A stretch of 64,000 bases of DNA from Akebia trifoliata (GCA_017979445.1 CM030711.1:3224001-3288000); one strand, 5' to 3'; positions 11,346-25,400 are shown, counted from the first letter of the stretch. The notes: generated by a model not told the origin, from the sequence alone. Numbers and translations are program-made.

Positions 11346-13009
11346 TTGACAAATAGGTAGAGAAAGACTATAGATTGTTACAATGAGAGCTAAAATGTTG
11401 ATTAATACTCGAGTGATCTTAGTAGGAGACACACGGGAGACATCTTGACATGGTGGCGCACACATGCCCTTAGATGCATTTTTTTTAAGATACGAGTAAA
11501 ATGCATCCACAGACATGCACACGCCATCACATCAAGTTGTCCTCCACTGAGGTCACTCTAAAATATTTCTTTGTACGTGAGAGTGGGATGGTTTAATAGG
11601 AAAATTTGATGTCAGAAGATTCTTCCCATCACATAATTAGAATTTAGAAACCTTTCTTATATTGCATATTTAGGATTCCAATTATACCCTCATAACTATT
11701 AAGTAAATTAACCGATCCAGATAAACCACAAGGGTATTTTAATAAAACAAAAAACTTTGCTTCACATCTTAACAAAACGCCCCATGGACTTTTATTAAAA
11801 TATCCACAAGAACCAACCTGATCCAAAATGCATACCCACACTGCTTGTCCAATCAGGACCCATTTGGGTCAATATGATCCTACAGTTTAACGGGTCAACC
11901 CGAACCATTTACAGTAGTCCTTCCTTCCACTTCCAGACAACAAGAGTCTGCATCAATAAGAATGTACCATTTGTTTGGAGGGAAAATGCCAAGCGTTGCA
12001 GTTGGGAGCCATCATGGGAGATATTCCTTCTTGTCTTGTTTAATATATATGTAGGACATAAAGGTGTACGTGGTACTACTATATGTTGAGAAGCTTTAAC
12101 TCCATTACTAACTACACCAAATATAATTGATTGATAATATATATTTATCCAACTTGTAAAAGAAATATTTATGCAACTGTGTCACTTTTTTAGGTTTTTT
12201 TACCCAAAAGAACCAATCAAGATCTTCAAAAGAGGACCCTATTTTGATTTCTTTACCAATCAAGATCTTCAGATTTGCAGAAGAACCAAGTTTATCCTGA
12301 ACTTTCATGAGTTTTCTTTTCTTTGTGCATCACTATGATGCCTTTGTATGTTATCTTGTAGTGTTAACGACATTTAATTTTTTAATGAGGATTGTGCTTC
12401 ATCTTTCAAGTGGGACATATAGTTGCAATGGCACTCGTAATAGTCTCGCAAAAGATATCTTATAAGGACAATAAGATTGGGTATTTGAACTTTGGGTTTC
12501 GTTCGGGGGATATCTACAAGTGACAATTATTTTTACATCTCTCGAATGACATCCATTTTACAAGATCCAATGGCATCTGATTGTTTTATAGAAAACATTG
12601 GAAAAATGGACAGCATCTGAGTTATTATATAAAAATAGTTCTCAATTTTAAATGTCCCCTGAACACGTAAGAATTACTTTCTATATATATATTTGTAAGA
12701 ATAGTCTCGAGAGGCTCACTTCTTGATAAACCTACGTAAATAAATGTTGAGGTGAGACTAATCTATGAGAATCGAAGCTAATTTTCTAGAGCAGTCATGA
12801 ACATTGGGATAAAGTAAAAGATGGTGCTGCAAATATCACGTGGAAAATATGCATTTGTTATGTAATCGAGAGTATGAGTTTAAAACATAATCACTCTCAT
12901 TCTTGTATTTGAAATACATTATCACTATGTGAAGGTTAAAATTGGTGGATATGCTCACTAATTGTCCCTCAATCCTCATGTTTGACACAATTTTGATAAT
13001 ATTGCAAAA

Positions 13010-14130
13010 AAGGAAATTTATTAATGCCCAAATTTTGTTCAATGTAACTAAAATGCCAAAAAATCCATTAATGTCCAAGTTTGGTTCAATGTATATTACA
13101 ACTTAAAACAAAAATACTATTAAGAGAGAAAGATTTGAGGGATTGTAAAATCTTTGGACACTAAAAACGTCCAACACCAATAGGATAATGACGATGTGAC
13201 AGAAAGTAAGATAATTTCCAGTTACTCCAGGGATCAATTCCTTTCCTTGGAGGGCAAGGGTAAAAGATACATTGAATGGAAATCACTTGATAAGGTTTAT
13301 TCTGAGACAGATGGCATACGCTTATTGATGTTGGATGCTTTTTGTATCCAACACTATTGAATGCTTACAAGTATCCAAATCTTTTGGATTTAAATACCAC
13401 ACCTTTGTCACCTCCAAATTTTATTACAATATTTTCTATATAAACTACGGATGCAACTTGGTCCTGCTCAAACCGAGAATCTAGCCAAGCCGATAGTTTT
13501 GAGGTGGTTTGATTCAGTTTAGAATAAATTGCGGTTCATTTCTGAATTACGAAAATGGAGAACTGATCAATTTGGTTCGATTATCGGATCAAGCTTGTAT
13601 AGAATTGAACCCAAATAAAATAAATAAATATATATGTATATAATAATTATTATGAATTATTTTAGGAGCTTGGATATAGATTAATGATATTTTATAGATA
13701 AACTAATAATTTTTTATGGATAGATTAGTGATTTATTGTATGAAATTTTATGTTTATTATAAATTTATTTTTTCATTAAAAAATGTTACTTACAATTTAT
13801 AGAATATTGGCAACCCATAGAATCGAATTGACTTTAGTTTGGTTCGGGTTTATTTGGTTCAGTTCTGATTCTTATTTAGTGGAACCGACCTATATGTCGG
13901 TTCAGTTCCAATTTGAACTCAAACCGAACCAAGTTGCACCCTTAATATAAATCCCACCATGCCTTCACCCTATGTAGAATGTAACATTTTGTATTAAGAT
14001 TTGATTCATTTTTTTATTTCTTATTATTTATATTCATGATCTCTTTATACTTGTCAATGGAGATCTTGATCGTCGTTCGTGGCATTTCAATAAATCAACA
14101 AAGGGCACAAAGACCATTTCATGGGAGCAG
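13010..14130 (+). repeat. Repeat block C (partial third copy)
   Basis: It repeats the first ~600 bp of blocks A and B (CGTCCAACACCAATA, ATGCTTTTTGTATCCAAC, CTTGTCAATGGAGATCTTGA), more diverged, and is split by the hAT-like element at 13,446-13,944. Confidence 0.65.
13446..13944. mobile_element. Non-autonomous hAT-like element, 499 bp
   Basis: The ends read TACGGATGCAACTTGGTC and, inward from the right, TAAGGGTGCAACTTGGTT (15 of 18 match). Flanks ATATAAAC (13,438-13,445) and ATATAAAT (13,945-13,952) form an 8-bp duplication with one mismatch. The copies near 1,405 and 10,330 lack the insertion. No coding capacity. Confidence 0.82.
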
Positions 14131-15408
14131 AAGCCTAAAGTCACCGACAATGCCTAAATTTTAGATGGTAGGACCAATCTTGAATTCTTCATAAAAAATC
14201 CATATATCGTAAGGTTCCCTCACTCTTTGGAGATAGGATTAGTCCTTATAGTCGCACGTACCAACCACCCGAAAACTTCCCAACTTGCAACAGAATAAGT
14301 TAGGAGATCACCAAATTTTGAACACACGACGTAAGGAAGCAAACTTTTGTCTTTAGTTTTACTAAGAAGCCAACCCCATGGGGATATAGCATCTTTATTT
14401 TATTTTATTTTTTTGTTGTGGTCTCTTAGGGATACTTTTGAAATAAAAAATAAAAAATAAAAAAATTCATGGTTGTAGGAAAACTCCAACGGTAGTGGGT
14501 AAGAAAATGACTTTCTCAACAAACAAACAGACCCTTAATTACAGCTGAATTCTCCTTCACCAACCACCTAGTTCTTGCCATATTGTTAATCCAAATATAT
14601 TACGTGTAGTCCATTTTGTTAAATAAGAAAGGTTAAGGAAGTGGAACCCAATTACATTTATATCAATAGAATACTTTAGAATCTAACGAAACAATAGATT
14701 TGATATTTTAATCCTAATTTTAAAATTCAAAAACTCAACTTGACTTAAATAATTATCTTATTAAATAAATTAGAATCCAACAAGAAAAAAATATATATAT
14801 ATTAGATTTATAAATGATTTTTAAAATTACTTTCAAAATTCTTCACAAAAAATATTAAATATTGCTACAAGACTTAGTTGAGATTTTGACCCAATTTAAT
14901 ATGACTAAGTCTTGCAATACCTTTGATCCACCTTTAAAATTCAAAAGTTTTGAACCAACGACAAGGACTGCTGGATGAAACTTCTAAAGTTTGATTTCTA
15001 ATTTCCAAACTTTTACAGGCGTTTTCAAACTTTAGACTTCAGAAGTGTTATGAAACTTAGCTTTATTCTCTAACATAAGTAATCATGTTTGGATCCGATA
15101 AATTGTTTGAATTTTTACTGAAAGTGATTTCCATAAGAAATCCAAGAAAACTTCTTTATTAGTGTAATTTTTTTTTTCTTTTTGGAATTAAATAAACACT
15201 TCTTAAAAGCACATGAAATATCCTCATATTTACAAAAATATATATTCTCTTTCATGCACTATAACATGTTGTAATAGAGTATTAGAGATAAGATGCATTG
15301 TAATAAGATGTATATCAATACATTAATAATAATATTCATAAAAATAAAAACATATATACACCTTATTACATTGTATTTTATCTCAAAAACTCTATTATTC
15401 GATCTCGA
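14131..15408. other. Intergenic region downstream of TGA9
   Basis: AT-rich, no coding signal and no clear repeat end. It contains the 3' UTR of TGA9 on the minus strand; the poly(A) site could not be placed with confidence. Confidence 0.5.
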
Positions 15409-18400
15409 TCAGAAGTTTGAAAAATGGTTTTGAGGAGGTTGAACCATTTGTAATTCTGTGGTTGTCTGGCATGAGCTTTCATCACTAATCAAGTTCCTGC
15501 AAGGAATATCAAATTCAATATTATTTATCATTAATCTATTAATATTTAGATAAATTAAATTGAAATATCAATTCAACCTCATGACATAATACATCAAAAA
15601 ATATATTTATACCAATAATGAAGAAATTAAAATTTTAAAACTTAAATTAAAAAATATATATATAAACACTAATGTCGTGAATGATGATAGATCTTACTCT
15701 CGTGGTCGAGACGCCCAAAGAGAACTAAGAGCTCGTAGTCGGTTATAGTACTCCCCGATGGCTAAAAAACATCGTGCTGCCTGTCGAACAGTCAAAATCC
15801 GACACATCTGATGAAGGGTTTGCTGTCTCATATTATCGGCCTAGAATTCGGGAAAAAAAAAAAAAAAAAGAGAAATTACATGAAAATATTATACCCCAAA
15901 CTTAAATTCTAATGAATATACTTCATCATCATCCTATTATAATACCACATCGTAAGTAAAATTATTATTTTTAATTGTTATATAACAAAAATCTTTATTA
16001 ATTGGGTAGGTTTTACGTAAATTTGATATACCCGTGTTTTCAAACTGATGACATACCCTTTGTCTTCATCCTTTGCCGAAAGTTAATTATCGTTGAAGAT
16101 GATAGGTTATTGAGGAGAAATTTTGGATTATTTTAACCTAAAGTTTGAAGATTAGGGTTTATTTTAAAAAGAATTGTCTTAGATGTTGAAGTTAACTAGT
16201 TTTGGGGGAAAAAAAATTCGAAGTGTCCTCGTCATAGGGAGGTGTCTCTAATTTTAACCAAAATCTAGAAAAGTACCTCAAAATTATCTCGAAAAAAATC
16301 TGAAGAAGAAGAAGAAGAAGAAAACACATCTTGATTTTGACATCTCGTCTTATTCACAAATGATACCAAGATGACTCGAATAAGTAATCTCGATCAATAA
16401 AGATGAATATTACGAGCCCTAAACTAATGTAATTATTTTAAAAGAGGCCTAGAGGCACAAAGACAAAAGAAATGTTGGAATGGATCCTTAATGGAAGGAG
16501 AAATGAGCAGAATTAATAAATAAAACAAATGGGTTTGGATTCTTCCAATCATATATAGATCAAGAAAAATAGACATGTTTTTGTTTATTATTTAATTAAA
16601 AAATCATTTATTTTTCTCAATTTTTTATTTTGTTTATAGGTCAAGCTAGAGTTTTTATTTCAAAAGGTGGCAATGTGATGTTAGTTGTGTCACTTTCTTA
16701 CCATCTTTTGATTGGAACCCTTTTGAGCTTTTAAAATCTTTTTTATTTTTTATTTTTTATCTCTTGAACTTTAATTAAAATTTACCTCAAACCCTAAGAT
16801 AGGCTTCATGAAACAAGTGCAAATTACTATAATGCCCCAGCTTCATAGAGAAACCCAGAGTAATACGTGGCACTCTGGGGTATCTTACACACCAAATAAA
16901 CAGCCAGACTAACTAAATCAAGACATCGCTAGCCCTGATTTTCTGTAGTTTTTTAGGTACTAAAAAAAGGTTCTATTTTATATTTTAATAACAAAAAAGT
17001 AAGGGCTCTATACTGAAAGGGCAATAAATTAAGAGAGATTCTATTGCCACACAAACTTTTGCTAATGCCACCTCAATTCATATGTAAATCACCTAAAAAT
17101 TAGTACACATTTGAGGTGGTGTTAGCAAAAGTTGAGTGACACACCAACTATTACGTACACATGCTTAATTTCAGAAGGATTGGTGTGTTATGAGTAAAAG
17201 TTGGTGTGCTAAGACAATTTTCTCAAAATTTATTACACAATGGTAATAAATTTTTTTTTTTTTTTTTAATTAAATGATAGAATAATATTACCATATTTAA
17301 GGTGTTTAATTATTTTACTTTAAAAATAAAAAAATAAAACATGATCATGAAATTACAATAATGCCATCAACCAGTGAAATAGATAATGTGGGTGGTGGTG
17401 GTGAGGGGCTTACCTGGTGAACAAAGCCTTCAAGATTGGAGAGCTTGCCCAAAGCATGGGCCATCTGTCCCATGTAATCTCCAACGTTGGTGTTCCCATC
17501 ATTGAGGGACCCACTAGCAATGGTGTCAGCTAAAGATTGATGGAGCTGTTCAAGACCCTGAGATAGAGCCTCCTCTGCCTGTTGTGAGGACTGTTGCAGG
17601 TTATAGATTCCCATCAACTGCTGCTCTGTTAATGGGTCTAATTGTGGCAGTAATATCTGAATATCAAACTCACAACTCACGCAATCAATCAAACAAGAAA
17701 AAAAAATTGGAACTACAAACAAATTAACTAACATATATAGAAGAAACTACTAATAAGACTATATTGAGGTTATTTTTGTCATTTTTAATAGTTAGGGATG
17801 ATTATTAGTCATTAAATTTCACCAATCACTCTAGCTATCAATTGTTTCCAAGGTCCAATAACTTTTTTTAATGACTAAAGTACCCTCTTATGTGTAAAGA
17901 AAATATGTTTCAAACCTTGAGGAGTTCCGAGGGTCGAAAACCACCCATCCATAGGAAACAGCGTTCCGCTGGAGTTATCCACATTCCAGTGATGAGGTGA
18001 AAGACGTCGGACTTAGCTGCGATTCCTTTAAGACGGAATATCTCGTCATAGTGTGCGAGGTATCCGTCCAATATTATCCTGAGATCGCCATCAGATAGAT
18101 GTGCTTGCAACCCAGTCCGAAGCTCCGACATGTGCCTCTGATCATCTTCTAGCCATCTTGAATACTCCAAGTCAAATATCGCGGCATCTGTAAGAAAATA
18201 ATGAAGTATTAATTTAAAAGCACTTTTAGAAGTCAAAAGCATGTTTATAGTGAACACTGAACTATAAGATTCCCGCAAAATCCAGAAACCAATGCTGATG
18301 AAAAGCACTTTTGGCTTCTCATTTTTCCATGAAGATGGTTTTGGTGCAATTGTCCCCAAAAAGAACTTCAAGACCAATGTATTAAGTTTACTACTGGATC

Positions 18401-21400
18401 AGGTCAACCCAATTGTACAAACCGACTCGATAAAATAAACCAGGTCTGGATCAAGGCATTGGGTCAAATGGAACCTTTTATTTACTCATCAAATTCAAAA
18501 GGTGGGTTTTCAATAAGATATAATATAGTATTTGGGTTGATCATGAATTGGATCTGGATCGACCCATAAACCCATGCATAGCAAAGCCCCACATACATGT
18601 GGGCATCATTGCAAATATTTTCTTACCCATCTCTACTGAATCATAAATTTAACAGATTTATATTGACTCAATGGTGGGTTTTCGATAAGGTACTCGCATG
18701 GATTGGATCTGGATCAAGTGGATCCTAGTGTTGGGTCAGTGCAGGATAAAACCCATATACCATTTATAGACAAGCCCCACATAAGGGTAGGCATCATCAA
18801 GGTTTAAAACTCTCATCTCGATAAAATGGTCCGATAAAGAGAATAATCCATATTGCATCGATCGAAAGATACTCAACTGATAAATTCCGATACTTTGAAT
18901 CATGGGCATCACTACAAATATCTTTCTAGCCATATCAATCAAAATCATACTAAATTGATTTTCTCTTATTGACTGTGGCAGTTTTTATGATGAAAAGGAA
19001 TGCAAAGAGGAATCAACGGCTAGAGTTGATTATGGTCCAGTATGTTTCCCAAGTGGGCCATTGTTTGACTAATATTGATAGATGATTCTTGTCGTCTACA
19101 GTACAGATAGTATTAAATATGAAACAGAACCAATTAACTAAGCTTCTGGATTCTGTACTCTAGGGAGTTGGTTAACTACCCAAAAACCCATACTCCATGT
19201 AGTACATTAGCCTAATTGGTGTTTTATAACCATTTAGAACTTAGAAGAGATAGTATTAAATATGCCAATCGTTGATCAGGCTGATTTTTTAAGATATACT
19301 TGGAGTTGGATAGTTATCCAAGTCTCTGAAGTACAGGATCATAATAACTGAGAATTCATAAACAAAGGTTATAATGGTAAATTCATTAAGGAGAAAAAGT
19401 CAAAAACTACAGAAACTCACCAGAACTGAGATTTCCACCTGCACCACCTCCTGCTGTTAGGAATAGTCCCTAAAAAAAACACCAAATAAATTTAAAAATA
19501 TTTATTTTCATGTTTATTTATGAAAAATAAAAAATCACTAAATAAATTTAAAAACATATAAATCATATATTATTTATTTATTTTTATTTAATGTTTTTTA
19601 ATGTAAAATTTTTAGAACCTGAGATCTTGCTCTTTGAAGATCTTGTTCTAGCTGAGTAAGCTTTATCCTACTTGATTCTAGCTGTTGAACATAAGCCTGC
19701 AAAGCAAAAAAAAAAAAAAAAAAATTAAATTAAATTAAATATTAAATATATTAAACATAAAATATTAAAAAAAATACAAACCAAGAAAACAAATGGGTAT
19801 TTGAGATTTGGCTTGAAAATAAGATTTTCAGGCGAGAAATTGTGGTCAGAATCTGACCCACCTTTTTTCTCAGTCGGCTTTTCTTTGCTGCCTCTCTGTT
19901 CTGAGCTAACCTTCTTAATGTCTGTAGCAAGAATAATTCAAATCCAAACAAAAGAAGAGTCTTTCGGCTTAAAAGTCTGAACTTTGAATTTAAAAAAGGG
20001 TTCTTTGAAACAACATAAAATAATTAGAGAGAGAGAGACCTTTGAATCAAGTGGTTTATCTGAAGTTGAACCAGCACCCTTTCTCTGCAACATTTAAGAA
20101 GAAAAAAATGGTTTTATTGAGAGATAGTCAAAAGAGCTCTTCTTGTTGAGTCTTGGTCTATGTTTTGAAATTTGACTGACAAAGAGAATTACATTAAAAA
20201 ACTGTTTTAGATTTTGGGTTCAAAGTTTCAGAAATTAAAGCTTGACATGGTGATGATGGGTCTGAAAATCTGATAAAATGGATTAAAAAGTAGTGGGAGT
20301 TAATAGAAATTTAAAAATTAAAAATAAAATTAGAGTCTTGGGATTTGAGCTTTGAGGGGTCGTTAAGCAACCATTTAAGAGTCTATAACTTTCATCACTG
20401 TTAATGATTAGAAAGCTAAAAAAATCATGTGAGGTTAAATACAGAGAAAATTGTACATGAGGCCTTCTTTTTTAAGTTTTGGGACTTGAGTGAAGGAGAC
20501 TAATTGTGATAATTATTTAATTATTAGTTATAATAATTACTTTATAAAGATTCTCTCTTTTTATTGGGATTTGATTGAAAAATCTCCCAATATGTCAGAA
20601 GCACTCAGAATTTTGATCAGAAATTTATTAATAAAGCTGAAAAAACTCAGCTTTTTTATATCTCTCAGTTGAAGAAGAGATTTGGAGTTCAAACTTCAAA
20701 ATAGTAATAAATATATAACTTAAGTTTACAAAAGATAAGACACCATCAAACCAACTTTTTTTTTCTGAGATTTTGGGATTTGTTGAGAGAGGAATAGAGA
20801 AACCTTATCTAGTGTTTTGGGCTGTTGTTGATTCTGTAGTGGGCCTGATCTTGAGTTATCACTAGCCATGTCTACTAGTTGTTGCTGCTGTTGCTTCTGA
20901 TCAAAAGTCTGTTTTAATGCCTTTTTGCTGATAGGAGATTCTGGGTCCAACTTAGAATCAGCTTTAAATGAGAGAGTATTATGGGCAGACCCTGAATCAG
21001 TACTCTCTCCTCCTGACTGTGAACTTCCCTATAGAAACAAAATCACACCAAAATCTAAAATGGGTTTTCATGAATAATCAAAAAAAAATAAAAATCAAAT
21101 TGGATTCAAGAATCACCCCGAAGTACATCAAAAGTCCCCCCAAAATAACTTTTTTTCTTGTTTGTTTACAAAAAAATAAAAAAGGATGAGATATTCAAAT
21201 GGGTATTCATGAATCATCACAAAAAAAAAAATGGCTAAAATCTCACTTGTCTGCTTATGAAGAAAGCAATATTGAAAGAAAGAAAAAAAATTCAAAAGGG
21301 ATTTTAAAGAATCACCCCCAAAGAACATCAAAAGCCCCTAAAAAAATTCAAAACTTTTTTTCTTGTTTGTTAACAAGAAAAGGGTATGAGATATTGAAGA

Positions 21401-22402
21401 ATCATTCCAAAGAATAAAAGAAACTAAAAAAATCTTACTTTTTATAATTCTTCATAAAAAAACAAGATATGAAATTTAAATGGGTTTTGAAGAATCAACT
21501 CAAAGCATGTAAAAAACACATTGGAAATAAGAAAGTAAGAGTGCTTTCTTCTAGTTTTTATGCTTTGTTTTTGCAAAGCAAAATCTCATGTCAGAATATA
21601 TGGTCAAAGAGAGAAGAAACTACTCTTGGAGTTGGTTGGAATCTCATTGGCCATGAAGGGAACATTTCCAGAGTAGCAGCTGGCTTGTTATTGAAAAAAG
21701 CTGCAAGAATCACAAAAGAAAAATCTCAGAGAATCAGAAAAAATTAAAGACTCCAAGATTTTTCATTTTTTTTTTAAATTTTTTTTTCAAATATTAACAG
21801 AAGGAATTTATTCCCTTTTCTGCAGTTAAGACTCAAGTCAGTAAGTAATGCTGTGAGAGATCCTCAGAGGTCAGCTTTCCTTGTTTGATGCCTCACACCA
21901 TTCAAGCTTCTCTGTATGAGAATGATTACTGTGTTGGAAAAGGCAAGCCCATCTTGAGTCTTGTGTAGACTATTTCAAACCTCTCTCTCTCTCTCTCTCT
22001 CAATAAATTTCAAAGGAGAAAGTATAGAGAGGGCTTACTTTTCTTGGCTTCTTCATTTCTAATGTTAACTCCTTCAAGCACAATTGCTTCTTCTAACTCC
22101 CCAAAATCAAAAGCAGATCCATGTTGATTTCTAAACATTAAGAGAAACCATAAACCATTACTAAAAAACTATAAATAACATGGAAAAGAAGAAAACCCAT
22201 GAAGTATTTGATTCTAAAAGTATTGATTTTGAAGAGAGAGAGAGAGAGAGAGAGAAACCCCAATGAAGAGAATTGAAGAAAAGTACATGAAATCAGTTAC
22301 AGGAGATGTGTTGAAACCATGTAGAAGAGTATATGGTGGTAGATATTGGCTTGATGGACCAGAATCTGTAAGATTAGTCTCTCCAACTCTATGACCCTCC
22401 AT
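15409..22402 (-). CDS. TGA9: TGA-type bZIP transcription factor (TGA9-like), 12 exons
   Basis: Nuclear bZIP factor that should bind TGACG (as-1 type) elements. Exons, 5' to 3' on the minus strand: 22402-22287, 22130-22039, 21700-21624, 21028-20804, 20084-20040, 19921-19862, 19696-19619, 19469-19421, 18187-17916, 17656-17414, 15840-15698, 15496-15409. All junctions are GT-AG and phases agree, giving 495 residues. Residues 186-205 are the basic region (NREAAKKSRLRKK, with N-x7-R), 206-231 the leucine zipper start, and about 253-420 the DOG1 domain (WLEDDQRHMSELR, GMWITPAERCF). The N-terminal FDFGELEEAIVL and LEMFPSWPMR blocks and the C-terminal NHFSNF end fit TGA9/TGA10 rather than TGA1-7, which lack this long N-terminus. 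Arabidopsis TGA9 acts in anther development with ROXY glutaredoxins (known for the family). A glutamine-rich stretch lies in exon 4. The upstream ATG at 22406 is out of frame, so 22402 is chosen. Confidence 0.94.
17033..17230. mobile_element. MITE in TGA9 intron 10, TTGCCACAC family
   Basis: The left end GAGATTCTATTGCCACAC and the inverted right end GAGAAAATTGTCTTAGCACA bound about 195 bp, with inner GTGTGTTATGAGTAAAAGTT. The family recurs at 27,117, 29,553 and as fragments at 5,088 and 22,988. Target duplication is unclear. Confidence 0.6.
18480..18960. repeat. Degenerate local duplication in TGA9 intron 8
   Basis: GGTGGGTTTTCAATAAG (18,500) and GGTGGGTTTTCGATAAGG (18,672) start two stretches that share ATTGGATCTGGATC, CAAGCCCCACATA or CAAAGCCCCACATA, and GGGCATCA. 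Not coding. Confidence 0.5.
21050..21500. repeat. Degenerate tandem repeat in TGA9 intron 3
   Basis: Units of about 190 bp share AAGAATCACCCC, AACATCAAAAG, TTTTTTTCTTGTTTGTT, and GATGAGATATT. Open frames on both strands here are repeat artefacts inside the intron between exons 21,624 and 21,028. Confidence 0.65.
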
Positions 22403-25400
22403 GCATGAACTTCACCTCAAACCATCTTTATTTCTTTCCTAATTTTCTCTGGGTTTTCTACTAAATCTCTTATACAGATATAGAAGAAAGAAATTTAAAA
22501 ATGAAACAGAGACCAATTTTTTTATATTTTTTTTTGAAGTCTAATAAGAACAAGGCCTCCTTTAATGAAAAAGCTTTAAAACCCAACAGAAAGAGAGACA
22601 CGGAGAAGCAAAAGATTGTCCCTCTCTTCCTCTCTCTTCTCTAGAAAAAAAGGGTGATTCTAGTAAACATTGTGAGATTTGAATCTTCTCATATATTGTA
22701 CAGTGGTCAGAAGATCTTGTCCTTGTGAAAATGTCTCAAAGGTGTGGGGTTTGAAAAGATTTTAAAAAATATATATAGAAAATTAAAAATTAAAAAAAAG
22801 GTGAGGTCTTTGGCAGGAACCCACTAGAATTACTGACTCCTTCTCCACCCTCTTCAACCGACTGAGCTCTCTTATTGGTTCTTCTATGATCTCTTCAGAA
22901 ATTTAAGTACTCAAAGAGAAGAAATTAAATGTAAATAAATTCAACATTGAATAAGAGGAGATAGAGACAATTTGGAAAAAAAAAAATTGAGAGGGTTTAT
23001 TATGCCACACCAACCCTTTTTATAACACAATAAATAATAAATTAAATGTAGAGTTTGGGTAGTGATAGTAACCATTCTTTTTTTTTTTTTTAATGATCAT
23101 ATTTTATTCTTCTAATAAAGCTTTTTCATTTTAGGTTTCTATTTAGATGATAATAAGGCTCTTCATTTGGAAATTATTTGATGGGAGCAAATTTTACTCA
23201 TTTCAGATAGATTCAAAAGAAATTTGGAACTAGGGAACTAGATTCTGAATAAGAAAAACAAAACAATCTATGATTCGCCGATTAATTGGTGAATCAACAA
23301 CACCTATCCACTTTGACGAAACATTCTGAATTTTCGGAAAAAATTGTCAAATTTCATGACAATACTTCAAACTCTTAAGGGATTAGTTATGAGAGTTAGT
23401 GATTGAGGAAGAAATTAAAGTTGCTTGATTGTTGTTGGATTGTGAGTTGTTCCATTATTCTTGTACTTCTTTTCATTTGTTTAAGAACCCTTTTTTTTTT
23501 TTTGGGGTATGCATGTACCCCTTATTTGATATGTTGTATACAATTTTATTATTTGGTGTATTATTAAAAAAAGTCGTGATTTTTTTATTCAAAAATATTC
23601 ACTCGGTCTATACATGATAAGGGCACAAAACCACAGAACTATGTGCCCCTTGCCACATCAACTGAGTGCAGACTTAGGAAAAAATTTCGAGTCAGAAAAT
23701 CATTAGCGTTAAAAGAACAAAGGTGGTTTGATAATATAAACTCTCAAAGAAAGAAGGAAAAAAGGGATTTTGAGAGAGGGAGAGGAGGTGAGTTTACTTT
23801 CAATTTAACAATTCAAGGTCTTTAAAAAATATATTATTTGATCCTAATCATCCACAAGTAAGCCCACTTGCATTTTTAATCCTGCCCTTTAGATGGGTTT
23901 GTTTGGTATTATCCTTTTATTAATGAGTCAACATCAACTCCTTGTCAATACCTAAAAATCTAAAACCATGCCACATCTCTTAGCCCTAAGAAATAAAAAG
24001 AAAGAAAGAAATTTAAAAATAAAAAATAAAAAATAAACACATGGCACACCAAGATTCCTTGCTATAAATAGAATTTTGTTTAGTGTAGGCCCATAACAAC
24101 ATGGACAGCCATATCCTTGCCTTGGGTAGTTATTCCCTCACCAAGTATAGGGTATGAGATGTGGATATACAACCCATGTTATTTTAGGAGAAAGCCCTTT
24201 CTAATTAATCAAAAGATGACACTTGTACTTTAGAGAGAGAGAGAGAAGAGGGCATGGACCCAAGATGTCTCTCTCAAAAGTAGATTCTAATATTTTATAT
24301 TGTATTTTTTTTCTTTTTTTTAAAATTTGTAGGCATTTATGATTGGTCAAAATAGGGGTTTGTATTCATCTACTACCTTATTAGTTTATATGCCTTCCAC
24401 CCATTATTCCTTTTGATGTCTATATGATTGGCCAAAATAGGGTTTTTTTGTTCCCATATAGAATGGTTTATGGATTAGGTAGACCTATATTTTTGCTAAT
24501 TACTTGTGTACATAATATAATTTTTAGAATATTTTTCTAAATATGGTAGGGTTCAAAGATACTAATATCCATGGATCTTCAACTCCTTCAATCTCTAGTT
24601 ACTTTTGGTCAAGATCATATCTAGTATTATTTATGCTTAAACTTAGATTAACCCATTGTTGATCTGTTTAGAAAAAGCACGAATTGAAACATAGATGTAT
24701 TATATTGGTTAAAGTTTACCAATTTGCTTTTCATTATAGTTTTCATTAGGAATTGTAAAGTCATGACCAACTCCAACGAAAAATTGGGATTTTCTAATTA
24801 TCATTTGAAATTTGATATCGTCTTGGAATGCTTTTGGCTGGAATGTCTCAATTTCAATGGTTGCCATAAAAAAATATTTTGTACTTGAAATGGTCAATTG
24901 ATTTAAACATGCCACTAAAAATTCTATCAAAAGAAAGATGGAATGTCAAGAACGTAGAAGAGATGGGATGGGCAATTGGTTAGATCTAGTATAGTCGATC
25001 AATGAGATGATGGAACATAAACTTCATTAAAAGAGAAAGAGAGAGAGAGAGAGACGTGGATCACTAGCTAAGGCCCTTAAACGACCGCTCAGTGATAATA
25101 AGGTAGGGATACAACGACTGCTGGGAAATTTGTTCAAATATGACCTATTCGTGCTCACAATGAAGATTAGGTGAAACCAGATGAAGGTCTGAAAGATTAA
25201 TTCTCAATTTTGTTTTAAGACAATGCATTAAGAAAGGATTTTAAATTATGAGCACAAAAATATAAGTCATTGAAGATGGAGAATCCCTACCCTTGACCTT
25301 TCACTAATGACAAGGAAAATTGATTGCCCTTTGACTCAGACAACAAGAAAGACATCGACGCTAGTAAATTAAATACATAAATCTTAAAACGATTCAAATC

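Larger units (their letters stand above)
9061..12990 (+). repeat. Repeat block B (second copy of the block)
   Basis: Collinear with block A but interrupted by the hAT-like element at 9,097-9,967 and the MITE at 11,141-11,345. Similarity by eye is roughly 75-85 percent. No gene is recognisable; the short open frames are not conserved between A and B. Confidence 0.8.

Noticed and set aside
21199..21747. Lysine-rich plus-strand frames
   Set aside because: Intron 3 and exon 3 of TGA9 on the wrong strand; A-rich repeats explain them.
24060..24300. TATAAATAG suggesting a promoter
   Set aside because: No coding sequence or splice pattern follows within a reasonable distance.
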